Origin: Ottelia alismoides | Taxonomy: Eukaryota; Streptophyta; Magnoliopsida; Alismatales; Hydrocharitaceae | DNA length: 64,000 nt | Direction of reading: 5' to 3' | NCBI GenBank assembly: GCA_037367405.1 | Contig: JAZKJV010011616.1 | Span: forward strand, 1-64,000 | Part shown: piece after piece, positions 1-9,394 of the stretch | Layout: every line of letters begins with the position of its first letter | Numbering within the stretch: the first letter of the stretch is position 1 | Program-made: the position numbers and the translations under genes | Notes under the pieces: model-generated | Database searches by the model: none | Told to the model about the DNA's origin: nothing | What the model saw: the letters and a program-made list of their open reading frames with translations, nothing else

Positions 1-586
1 GTGAAATTGGAGTTCGTATAAGAATGTTATGAAGTTAGGAAGTTGAGGATTTGATAATTAAAAGTTCAATTTCTTGGCATACGTACAAGATAATATATTT
101 AATTATTTTTATATTTTTCTATACATTTTTAGAAATAATTAAGAAAATAGATTACTGAAAAACATGCACATATGAATTAATCAAAAATCAATGAAAATTT
201 ATAATTATTTGTTAAATAACGAAGAATGTTTGAAATGAATAATTAATTATTTTTATGGTTTTCTTTCCTTATCTCCCCCTACTTGTTTATTTGTTGACCA
301 ATCCATGTTGAATTGTTCTCGGGGATTAGGGAATATATATATATCTTTTTGCTATATTTATATTATATCAGTCATATTATACATATATACATTTCTACAA
401 CCTGCCTTCTTTTCTTTTCTTTATTTTTATTCTTTTATTTATTTACATGATTTTGATGCATAAAAGAGCATTCTTATTCATCAATGAGGTTTTGATAAAA
501 GATGGAAATTAATAATATTTACATGTATTTGTTAAGGGCTTTAAGAGAAAATGCAGAAATAATGTTAATGAATCATGGATTCATCA
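1..586 (-). mobile_element. Truncated minus-strand LTR, outer (U3) end
   Basis: The stretch reads like the last 0.6 kb of the minus-strand LTR ending at 46213. Both have a run beginning with a GAAATTGGAGTT-like segment, then a phrase about cttatctcccc.tactt, then a T-rich tract, then an end in ATTCATCA. On the minus strand the LTR would therefore start TGATGAATCC at 586. The rest of the LTR and its element lie left of the window. The next base to the right begins plus-strand gag sequence, so 586 looks like the outer edge of a minus-strand element inserted in element A. No target duplication can be tested because the other end is missing. Confidence 0.6.
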
Positions 587-1433
587 TATACCATGCAGAA
601 TGTAGTCAATACCCAGCTCCTCGCTTCGATTCAACCAATCTAGCAGCAGTTGACGAAATAAGGATTAACCCAGGTCACCTTTCGAGAAATGCGTGATGAT
701 TTGAGGAGGACCGATGAGATAGATGCCATAGGAGAGAATGATCTGAAGAGAGAAGATGAAGTGAACAGAGGAGATGCAGAACATAAATTGTTAATAGGTG
801 GACTTCACGGTGGATGAGGAGAGGCAAGAATACCGCCAAAGACCACTATGGAGTAGACTTAAAACCTTAGGGCATGACATGTGTATTCATATTCCACCAT
901 TCCATGCCCACTTTGTGTTGAAGCTACAATACTTGTCTCTACTCCCATCCTTCAATGGGAACACAACAAAATAACCTTACATCCATTTGCACCAATTTGG
1001 CTGCATATGTGACACAACACCGTACCCCAATTATTCCTCTAGGGGTAGTCAAGACGACTGCCTTCCCATTCAGCCTCCAAGACAAGGCCCTTTATTTGGT
1101 AAATCATTTGGGAAAGGTAGTGAGCACATGGGAGGAGCGGAAGTCTGCATTTCTCCACAAACTCTATAATCTCAGTCGCTTGAATCATATACGCGCCTAC
1201 ATCTCCAGTTTCATCCAGCAGCCCTGCAGATGATTCATGAAGCGTGGGAAAGATTCAGAGATCTGCAGGAGAAGTATCACCACCATAAAATTCTAAAGAC
1301 AAGTTTGGTTCAACACTTTTTCGATGGACTGACACTCGAAAGTCGAAGATTGGGTGATGCCTTCTATAGTGGCTCTCACTTTAAGAAGGATGAGGACATT
1401 GTATGGGAGATTTTTGAGGAGATGGCTGAATGA
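587..1433 (+). pseudogene. Degenerate gag of element A (Ty3/gypsy, Tat/Athila type)
   Basis: This is the capsid region of a retrotransposon Gag polyprotein, the protein that forms the cytoplasmic virus-like particle. The recognisable core runs from about 880 to 1433 in at least two frames. One frame (955-1233) contains LGVVKTTAFPFSLQDKALYL followed by a VNHLGKVVSTWEERKSAF-like segment. After a frameshift near 1230 a second frame (to 1433) gives a HHHKILKTSLVQHFFDGL segment. This order is typical of the retrotrans_gag domain, and the same protein is readable on the minus strand at 39766-40254 in element B. Bases 587-880 may be the Gag N-terminus but are too decayed to prove it. Stops and frameshifts make the gene non-functional. 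Confidence 0.75.
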
Positions 1434-2700
1434 AAGGCCGCTCAATCCTCGTCATGCACTTACATGAAGGTGTCCACAACCAACCACATGCCTGACAATA
1501 TGGTGGCTTTAATAGAGGACAAGGATGAGAGCTCTAACATGAGCATCATAGGGAGCCACTTGTCCAAAGTGGACATCATTGTGAACATGTCACATGACCT
1601 TTGAAAAACTTGTTGTAATTGAGAAGAGAACCTCGGGTTTGGACAAGCTTGATCATATTGCAACACAGTTCCAGTTACTTGTCAAGACCATAAATGCATG
1701 TAACTCTATGTCTGCTACCGTCGAGACTCCTATATAGCAGAAGGATCATATACCGACACAACCTCCTCAGCCAAGTCCTCCTCCATATTAGAATGTCTAG
1801 CACGTATACTACATTAAGGGCCCTAAGAAGCAACCATAAAAGTCGTAGTTCCATATTGGTTTTGTACTAGCCTGATCCCCAGCTAGTTTACCAGGAGTAG
1901 TTTTGTTAGCCCTCACCACTAATCCAACTAAATGATGTGTGGGATAATGAACAACAACTCATCCATCCTTAGGGGCAATCTTAGGGACAAAACTCGGCCA
2001 ACCGGCCATACCCTCAGCAACAGTAGGGAGAAAGGAAGTTCCAACCCTACTAATCCCAATACCGTCAACCCCTGCAACATGGCAACAACTAGAGGTAGGG
2101 ATATCGGTAGCCATGCAGCCGACAATCACAATATCACCAGCAACAACCAGTTTCTCAATACCAAAATTCCTATTCCTCTCAGCAATATCAATAGTACTCT
2201 TCTCATCCTCTCCTTACCACTACTCTCAGGGATACTGGTAGTAGTCTCCCCAACATTACCAGAGTCAGAGCCCCATCAGGGCATATTTTTGAGATCGTGT
2301 CGGTAAACCCAGATCTTGCTTTCTTGGAGCAATTAATGAAAACATTGTTGAAATGAACCAAAAGATCGACGACCTCACGGCTGCCAAAACCATCATTCCA
2401 GCCCAAGTCGAGGCCAACCCGAACAATTTCCAATGCAAGTAGTTGGTATCTTATGGTGTTCTACCTAATTCAGATGAAAATAACTTGTTTATATCTATTG
2501 TTGTTACTCTAAGGAGAGGTAGATACTTTGGTCATTGGATACAATGAAGGGAAAGCATCTTGCATCTGATGGTGAGTCATCATCCAAGGTAGCAGGAGGA
2601 GCCAAAGACCTTTTTGGAGAAGCACCATTCATAGAAAATTTACAAAAAATAGAATAAAATAGAAAAATATAGCTACATAACATATTTGATGGAGACCAGG
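1434..2700 (+). pseudogene. Element A gag C-terminus and gag-protease linker, degenerate
   Basis: The stretch continues element A past the capsid core. An Asn/Thr-rich low-complexity segment lies at about 2030-2300. It is followed by a block readable as NQKIDDLTAAKTIIPAQVEA near 2350-2420, which recurs in element B on the minus strand (38349-38669) and in the plus-strand piece at 55140-55260. The segment 2690-2760 (PTHAADLDPTNEV-like) recurs at 59640-59680. Many stops break every frame. I see no clear zinc knuckle. It is identified by homology to the other copies in this window and by its place between gag and protease. Confidence 0.6.
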
Positions 2701-3280
2701 CAACGTTGAAGACGCCCACACATGCAGCAGATCTAGATCCAACCAATGAAGTCAAGCCTAGATTTTTTTGGTCCACACTTTTAGGTGATTTTACACATTC
2801 TTTCCATTTACCTATACACAATAATATGAACAAAATTTTGAATGAAATAGTTTTTGATTCTGAACATATTCCATTCCCTGAAGCAATGAAAAAGGCAAAA
2901 AAAATAGAATTTCAAAAATGTTTTATTTGATCCTTCATTTGTGGAGATTATTCAGAACTTGGTCTTGAATATGCCATTGATGAAATCCAGGAGTACATGT
3001 CTGCGGTAAAGAAAGGACTTAAAGAAGCATGTACAACAAGGTGCCAACCTCGGCCCCACAAATCCAGAAGCCAAAATGGAAAGCATGAGAAACATATCCT
3101 CACCATTGCAACTGTCAATGCCATCAGTAATCTCCCTGATAAAAAGAAAGATAAGGGAGCCCTACTCATTATGTGTAGAATGTTCAATCAGGAGTTTGAG
3201 TTAACATTTCTCGATAGTGGGTCTTCTGTCAATCTTATGCTAGCCTCGCTACTCACATAATTCGAAATAGACTGCATAAA
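2701..3280 (+). pseudogene. Element A protease, N-terminal part, interrupted by element L
   Basis: This encodes a retropepsin-type aspartic protease that would cut the Gag-Pol polyprotein. Reading 2860-3260 gives a SAVKKGLKEACTTR-like lead and an AISNLPDKKKDKGALL segment, then the active-site region LDSGSSVNLM. The catalytic Asp-Ser-Gly codons lie at 3213-3221 and are intact. Frames shift within the segment. The reading breaks at 3286, exactly where element L is inserted, and resumes at 12050. Other copies of the same protease are at 37400-37900 (minus), 50400-51015 and 59850-60420. Confidence 0.75.
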
Positions 3281-3285
3281 CACAC
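3281..3285. repeat. Target site duplication CACAC, left of element L
   Basis: The five bases CACAC directly precede the left LTR and are repeated at 12045-12049 after the right LTR. Five-base duplications are standard for Ty3/gypsy integration. Joining the flanks restores collinearity with the uninterrupted protease copy at 60180-60260. Confidence 0.85.
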
Positions 3286-3979
3286 CGACGAACCGCAAAA
3301 TCGGCCCTTTAAGGGTGCGTTCTTAGCACCTCAACTTGTCGAAGCAGTCGGGCCGATTTTGGTCGTCAAAAGATCACCTCATTTAAAGATATGCGATGAT
3401 AAATCAAAATGAGGTGATCGTTATTTATTTTACTTGGCAAGAAACCAAGGTCGAACTCAGGGACACGAGCCTCTCTCGTATTAATCGGATTTGAGTCTAT
3501 TTAATTAAGTGTTGAGTTCAAGGCATATAGGTCAAAACAAGATAATGCATTAAAACATATAATAAACATGCATTTTTTTTATAATCATTTTCATGCAAAT
3601 AGATGATCATGCAAAGCGAATAAAATATGCCCTAGGTGAAAAGAATGAGCAGAAATAAATAAGAGGTAATTTCGAGTTCATTAAAAAAAAGGCAGATGTG
3701 ATGAATAATATGAAGAAAGGCATCATATTGAGCTCAAATAGACACATCGCTATAAAATAATACATAACAAAATCATTGTGTCCAAAATAGTAATTAAGCA
3801 TGCCATTTGAAAGATCATCAAACCAGCTTTAAAACGGAACTGAAATCGTCTCAATCGGATGATCGTAGCTCAAGATATGCATAGAGGAACGCAAGGGCAT
3901 AACTGAAAAGAAAACATGAAAATAAAATTGCATACAGGTCCCTAGGAAGGACCAAAAAGTAAATAAACAAAAGAGCGGG

Positions 3980-4140
3980 ACCTTCCCTGTAATTTGCCCA
4001 CACGCATAGGGGCTTTTCTGTAAATCTTAAAAACTGCAAGGGCTCCAGTGTAAATTTTCCCTTGCGCGCATGGTCAGCACGTGCGTAAGGACCTATCTGC
4101 AAATTGGAGAAGACGACGGGGTGTCTCTGCAAACTGCCCA
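3980..4140 (-). repeat. Degenerate array with roughly 30 bp spacing in element L LTR
   Basis: Five related phrases of the form CTGYAAAYT lie at 3987, 4018, 4048, 4097 and 4127, spaced 31, 30, 49 and 30 bases. On the minus (sense) strand each reads roughly TTTRCAG followed by a GGTCC or GCCC-like stretch. The same array is present in the other LTR near 10095-10250. Confidence 0.55.
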
Positions 4141-4391
4141 GAAGGCACGCGTCATGCACGCGCCTTCCAGGCTCGGAAGTCGGCTCGGGTTCGGCAGAGG
4201 CTCGGACTAGCTTCGACGAAGGCTCGGATGGTCCGAGGCTCGGTGCAGGCTCGTGGAGGAAAGGAGCAGCCGAGCCTGTAGGTCCGGATGGCAGGCTCGG
4301 TGAAGCTGTGGCTCTGACACGTGGCTGCATCGCGGTCCTTTGGATCGTAAAGATCCAATGGCGAAGGAAAGATGTCAACGTGGCTCTATCA

Positions 4392-4433
4392 TGGCCGTTG
4401 GACGGTCGCTGGGGTTAGGCCATCCAACGGCCA
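4392..4433. repeat. Inverted repeat with 11 bp arms in element L LTR
   Basis: The arms TGGCCGTTGGA (4392-4402) and TCCAACGGCCA (4423-4433) are perfect complements around a 20-base spacer. The core CCGTTGGA recurs in other inverted pairs of this LTR. Confidence 0.7.
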
Positions 4434-5574
4434 CTGTGCTTCGTCGTCGGGCTTCAGCTGGCGGCGACATTGGAGCTCCGGCGAAGGAGCTCCTCCTCCG
4501 CCGCTCTCTCTCGATCACAATAGACCTCCCCCGAGCTCAAAGAAGGATCGTCGGAGAAGCAGGTGACTCGGGGACGGTCCAGAAGCTTCTGGTGTCGCTC
4601 GTCGACGCTTGGCTGATGACGGCTATCTCGATGAAATCGGCTCCGGCCGATCTCCGATCATTGAGTGAATAGAGCCCTGCAAGGTTAGTAGCGTAGCCGA
4701 AGCATATAGGTGCGTGCGTGAGGCGATGTGAGGAGCTCCTGCGGGCGAAGAGGGTGGTGAGCTCGAAGCTTCTCCGCCGTGGGTGGCGGAGGAGGTGGGT
4801 GACAGTGGTCTGAGGTATGGAAGAGTGAGAAGGTGAGCGGAAAGTGGCGCGAGAAAGGGGGTTTGACGGCGAAGCTTTAAAGGTGGTCAATGGACGGTGA
4901 GGGCAACTGACGAGACCTGGAAAATTAAATGAAAATAAAGAAAAAAATCAAGAAAGGAAGCAGAAGACTTACCGGAGGTTTGGGTGGAGGAGAAGCCTGT
5001 GCGTGAGCTCGTGGTCGAGCTCTGGTCTTCGCTGAACCTCCGCAGCAACTGGAGGCAGCTCAAGCGGTCGCGGAGCGCCGCAGCTCCGCCAAGAACGGCG
5101 GAGGGTCGACACCGGAGAGGGTGGTCGTCATCGCTCAATCCCCTCGCCCCTCTCTGTCACAGAGAGGCGGAGGAGGGCTGGGCCTCCTCCCACGTAAAGG
5201 TGGACCAAGATATCGGAGGAGGAGGGCGGCGTATTTGAAGGGGCGACTTGGTGGTACTATGGTGGAGACGTGGGTTTCGAGGAGGAAATGGGGAGCGTGG
5301 AGAGAGGTTGGTGGTTAATGGAGGAGTGTGCGAGGGTCGTGGGTGATGGAGGAAGGGCGTGGGGCAATTGGCGAGTGGAGATGGTGGAAGGCGAAGACGA
5401 GAAAAATGGAAGGGGGAGAAGTTTGCGAGCGTTTGATCGTGGGAGAGAGAAGGCTATCGGAAGGTTGACGAAGACCTTTGACCGTTGGATCTGGAAATCC
5501 AATGGTGGAGGTCTAAGCGTGAAAGAGTGGCGTAGATAGGATCTGGGCGATGCGATCGATGGCGGATGGAGCTG

Positions 5575-5908
5575 CCACGTGGCGAATCGAGAGCGAGGCA
5601 CCATTGGGTGGCTTGGATGAGACTGAGGACTTGATCAAGCGGCTGATAATAGGGGTGGATTGAGCGGTGGCGATTGACGGTCTGGAGCGCGATCGAAAGG
5701 CGCCCAAGATGCCACGTGGCGTCATGTGGTTAAAGTGCGAACGGAGGGTGATGATGAAGAGCGGGAACTGATCAAACGGTCGAAGAGAAGGGAAGAGCGT
5801 GGAAGGTATCTGACCGTTGGATCAAGAGGCCGATCCAACGGCCAATTGGAGAGGCGGAAAAGACAAAGGCGCCACGGCCACGTGGCGCACCCAGAACGGG
5901 CCACGTGG
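5575..5908. promoter_or_regulatory. Cluster of four perfect CCACGTGG G-boxes in the 3' LTR of L
   Basis: CCACGTGG occurs at 5575-5582, 5712-5719, 5878-5885 and 5901-5908. The G-box core CACGTG is a known plant binding site for bZIP and bHLH factors (ABA, light and stress responses). On the minus strand the cluster lies within the first 0.7 kb of the LTR, where U3 promoter elements are expected. Function is inferred, not shown. Confidence 0.65.
5814..5841. repeat. Inverted repeat with 10 bp arms (CCGTTGGATC) in L LTR
   Basis: CCGTTGGATC at 5814-5823 pairs perfectly with GATCCAACGG at 5832-5841 across 8 bases. A related, slightly imperfect pair lies at 5482-5505. Confidence 0.75.
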
Positions 5909-5988
5909 CCCAATCAGAATTATTCGAGGGATTTTTTTATTTTTGAGGGCCAAGATGGCTGAATTTGAGAAAACTCAAAACATGAAAG

Positions 5989-6013
5989 TTGTAGATCTTG
6001 ACGAGATCTACAA
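5989..6013. repeat. Hairpin with 10 bp stem near the start of the L 3' LTR
   Basis: TTGTAGATCT (5989-5998) and AGATCTACAA (6004-6013) pair perfectly around TGACG. The same hairpin is in the other LTR at 11792-11816 with loop TGAGG. In the minus-strand sense it lies about 230 bases inside the LTR. Confidence 0.75.
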
Positions 6014-6239
6014 GTTTTATGTTGACCAAAATTGGAAAAGAGATCAAATGAAGACACGAAAAATTTTTGAAGGTATTTTAAGTCTAAAAATACCACTGAT
6101 TTTTGTTTTGCCATTTTTTGTGGTTTTTAATTTATTAAAGACTCCGTTAATTATAAGACATTAACAAGGATTTATTGACAAACTTTTAAGCAAGGGGGTT
6201 AATTATAGGAAATAAAGATGATGAAACTGAGGTTCATCA

Positions 6240-6252
6240 CCCCCCTATACTT
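6240..6252 (-). promoter_or_regulatory. Polypurine tract of element L
   Basis: On the minus strand AAGTATAGGGGGG directly precedes the LTR start TGATGAACC. A purine-rich tract at this place primes plus-strand DNA synthesis in LTR retrotransposons. It fixes the orientation of the element. Confidence 0.85.
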
Positions 6253-6257
6253 AAACT

Positions 6258-6275
6258 ATGCTCGTCCTCGAGCAT
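6258..6275 (-). repeat. Stem-loop with AGGA loop next to the PPT
   Basis: ATGCTCG (6258-6264) and CGAGCAT (6269-6275) pair perfectly around TCCT, which is AGGA on the sense (minus) strand. The stem precedes the PPT by five bases in the sense direction. A second stem-loop with the same loop but a different stem sequence is at 8071-8088. Confidence 0.75.
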
Positions 6276-8051
6276 CAACAAGAATGACTAAGTTGGATTA
6301 ACCCCCTTGTGCATGTGAATACCGGATCCAATCTGATCAAGTCGACTCGGCTTCAGAGATCCAAAATTCTAGAGTTCAACCCAGCCTTAATCAAGAGGCT
6401 TCCAATTCCTCTACTTCTCTAGACTCTCTCTGATGTACATATAAACTAAAGGATATGAAGTTTAGTGTTGACTGCAATTCTGAGAGTAGAGTCAATTTGT
6501 CACCCAAAATCTTGGTTCGAGAAAATCTCCTAAGGACCCAATCCTCAGCACTAGGGAATAAATCAAATATTGCATTCAGTCCACCGTCTCTTTAGTTTGT
6601 CAGACTTAAAAGATGTGGATGGCAGGCCAGAAAATGGAGGGCATGGGATTGTGTCAATTCTTCTCTCCCTCTCATTGGAACAAGGATTCTCTCTAGTGCC
6701 TTTTACGCAACACATTTTTTTGGTGTTGATCAGTGCGTCCGTCAAGAGAAGTTGGAGCCGTCTGCACTTGTTTTCCTGGGAGTACACCGGGTTTGTCTTT
6801 TTTGAGTACCTATCGTACCTTCGACACCTAGACTTGTAGCATTTACGATGCAGAGCCCTTTTTTGGTGCAAGCCCGACTCCTGGTCCTAATAGCGGTGGT
6901 CCAAGTGGACACTTTGAAATGGTTGGGAGCGCTCGCCTTTGGTGGAAGCTCTTTGATATTTGACTTTGGTGGAATGAGAGCTTTTCTTTGAATTTCATTG
7001 ACTTGTATAATTGGTGGCTAGCTCCAGTGCTTTTACCAAGAGTTGGCGCACACTGATCAACATTTTTTTATTCATTTTTCACACCCAGGCACTTAGGTTA
7101 ATGTCAAGAGATTAGTATAAGAATCAAGTTCTCGTACTAGCTAATATTGCTGACACTCAGGTTTCATGAAGCCTCCAAAGATTTTATCCCATCCTCGAGC
7201 ATCATTAGATCAAATCCAAACTCGACTTCCTCATCCCAATCCCTCAGGTGAAAAATCAACTTATCTCATCAAAAGCCGCAGTCGTGCATGTGATGTGCTG
7301 ATCATATTTTTTTCTGTCTGAGACTAAGCATGGAATATAGCATGCAAATCTAGAAACTTAGGGGAATGTGGATGATTAAGTCTAAGACCCTGATGGCTTA
7401 GGCTGGTTAACCTAGAATCTCAAAGACCTCAAAATGCTGAGTCTCCTTGACCAATTCAGATCCTGGGTGAAAGTGAAAGTGTAGAGGACTAATCCAACTT
7501 CTTCATTAAAAACAAGACACTTTTTATTTCATTTTTTTTTGAACTCCAAGAGATAATAGAACTTCCTAAGCTCAATTGAGCATCCGCAATTCAGCCAGTA
7601 TGGATGTAAGTACAGGCCGAAGCCCGTTGCTTGAGGACGGGGCCTTGCGCGATGTCCTCTAAACCATCCAATCTGCTAAGGGCGAACCCTCACTGAACGC
7701 GGCTGACTTAATTGGGTTTAGTAGTCACCAATGACTCTTAAAGGGTTTTGCGGTTTTTCTCATTTTTTATGGATTTTAATGAAGGTTAAAACACAAGTTA
7801 GACTCAACTTTCCTTGAAAAGAGATGGCGATTTTTCAAAACCATGTCACACAAAATAAAAAAGTTTTCAAAACATTTTCAAAAATCATTTTCGAAAATAT
7901 TTTTATAAAAATAACGTAACATAATATTGAAAAAGCCGCGAAATCATTTGAGTTCTCTTAGTCCAACGATTTTTACCTTAGCCAAAAAGTTTTAAATTTT
8001 TCAAAATTTTTCAGATTATAGCTAAAGTAAATATACGGTATATACGGTATA

Positions 8052-8088
8052 CCCCCCTATACTTAAACTTTGCTATGTCCTCATAGCA
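8052..8088 (-). repeat. Second PPT-like tract with AGGA stem-loop
   Basis: The stem arms TGCTATG (8071-8077) and CATAGCA (8082-8088) flank TCCT, the same loop as at 6258-6275. In the sense (minus) direction it is followed by AAAGTTTAAGTATAGGGGGG, almost the same phrase that precedes the 3' LTR. It looks like an internal duplicate of the 3' end signal. Confidence 0.7.
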
Positions 8089-8152
8089 CTAGATGTTACA
8101 AGTACATAGGTCCATTTAAATATAGAAGAATATACGGGAGCTAAGAGGGGCA

Positions 8153-8188
8153 CCCCCCTATACTTAGGTTAGAAATAACCTAAGTATA
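8153..8188 (-). repeat. Hairpin with 13 bp stem and attached G-tract
   Basis: TATACTTAGGTTA (8159-8171) pairs perfectly with TAACCTAAGTATA (8176-8188) around GAAA. On the sense strand the stem runs straight into GGGGGG (8153-8158). Confidence 0.8.
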
Positions 8189-8230
8189 AAGGCAAGAAAG
8201 GAAGAGTAGAGAAAATCACGGGGACTCGGG

Positions 8231-8267
8231 CCCCCCCTATACTTAGGCTGAGATTAGCCTAAGTATA
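8231..8267 (-). repeat. Hairpin with 12 bp stem and attached G-tract
   Basis: TATACTTAGGCT (8238-8249) pairs perfectly with AGCCTAAGTATA (8256-8267) around GAGATT. On the sense strand it runs into GGGGGGG (8231-8237). It is a diverged sister of the hairpin at 8159-8188 and differs at paired positions. Confidence 0.8.
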
Positions 8268-9374
8268 AAGATGGGAATTGATGTTGGAAGGGACCCAAGG
8301 TGAACGAAGAAGAGGGATGGATTTACAAGTGAGCGGTTGAATCTTTGGAGATGAAATGGAGTGACTAAGGTTTTAGGGTTGTGTGTTGCAACAAAGGCTC
8401 AATTCAAGCAAGCAAACCCTTAGTTTCACCAACTCACACATGAAACCAACCAAGGTTGGTTGATTATCTTGTCGGTTTTATTGGTGATAAAACGTTAGAT
8501 AATTACGCGAAGAAAATGTGAATTGAAAATCAAGGCGTATGCGCGGGTGTTGCTCTCCCAAAACCGAATTTTACTCCATTTTTTGATTGACTTGCAATTA
8601 ACAGTCCCAATTTTATTTTGAATTATCACTGAATTAAGGTTAGCACATCAATCAGAAAATCATCGTCTACCGTTCATTCCATTTTCCATTAATCCTAGGT
8701 GATCAATCTAGGAAATGAAAGCCGTGAAAAACATGTATTCGATGAAGAAAAACACGATCTAGGCTAAGCGAGAAATCTTGCAGTGATTTGACGATAAATC
8801 CGCGAAAAGACTGGGGCCGTTTTGAAAATCAAATCCGACATGTATGCAAGTCGAAAAAGTCGCACCTAATCATGCATCTATTAGCGGTGATTGATATCCA
8901 TGAATTTTAGCTAAGTGATGCGAGATTACGTGCGTCTATCTTTGAGTGTGTCCTACCTACGATCAAGCACGTAAAATAAAGTGAGCTCGGAGAGCCGCGT
9001 GCCTATCCTAGGTCGACACTCAAGTGGGGGCGATCCCCACACAACCATGATCGTTCGATTACACACGCGAGTCTTCGATCGAAGACCGCTGTAAAAGACG
9101 AATTATTAAAAATATAATGCAACAAAAATGCGAGAATTTTTTTTTCTTTTCTTCCTCCTTTGCTTCCAAGCATGCTCCTGCGGCTCCTCGCAGCGGGGAA
9201 CGTCCTGCTCCTCGCCTCCTTGATCCATCAAGGGCCCTTCCACAGAAACAATAGTTAGATATCAGAAAAGAAAGAAAAAAGATTTTATATGCAAAATATG
9301 TGGTTAATTGACCTAAAAAAAGGAACACTAAATTAAACAAACAAAAATCCAAAAAATATAAGAAATGAGCCGTG

Positions 9375-9392
9375 TCCCCGACAACGGCGCCA
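9375..9392 (-). promoter_or_regulatory. Primer binding site of element L (tRNA-Asp type)
   Basis: The minus strand reads TGGCGCCGTTGTCGGGGA, separated by two bases from the 5' LTR end (GTTCGTCA). It matches, with one mismatch, the PBS complementary to the 3' end of plant tRNA-Asp that is known from Athila-type elements. Confidence 0.85.
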
Positions 9393-9394
9393 TT

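Larger units (their letters stand above)
3286..6239 (-). repeat. Element L 3' LTR (longer copy)
   Basis: The 2954 bp direct repeat of 9395-12044 is the 3' LTR because the PPT lies beside it at 6240. It has AT-rich ends around a GC-rich core (about 4080-5920), in which the promoter would lie. It contains a segment, 4579-4884, that is absent from the other LTR. Short open frames in the core (for example around 4104-4418 or 4984-5238) overlap on both strands and look like by-products of GC-rich DNA, not genes. Confidence 0.9.
6276..9374 (-). other. Non-coding internal region of element L
   Basis: About 3.1 kb between PPT and PBS holds no recognisable gag, protease, RT or integrase on either strand. 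The longest frames (6563-6871 minus, 6570-6839 plus, 9059-9352 minus) resemble no retroelement protein I know, and the first two overlap on opposite strands. The segment 9120-9240 resembles the leaders of element B (26880-27000 and 41740-41860). The segment 8015-8270 is the hairpin/PPT-like cassette shared with elements A and B. A run of TTTTCAAAA-like repeats lies at about 7840-7925. Confidence 0.7.

Noticed and set aside
4104..5604. Many overlapping open frames on both strands of the LARD LTR (for example 4104-4418, 4984-5238, 5257-5604)
   Set aside because: They occur in several frames at once, repeat in the other LTR with small indels, have no domains and are Arg/Ser/Pro-rich, as expected for GC-rich non-coding DNA.
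6563..6871. Minus-strand frame of 102 codons in element L internal region
   Set aside because: It overlaps an 89-codon plus-strand frame, lacks any known domain and no second copy exists in the window.
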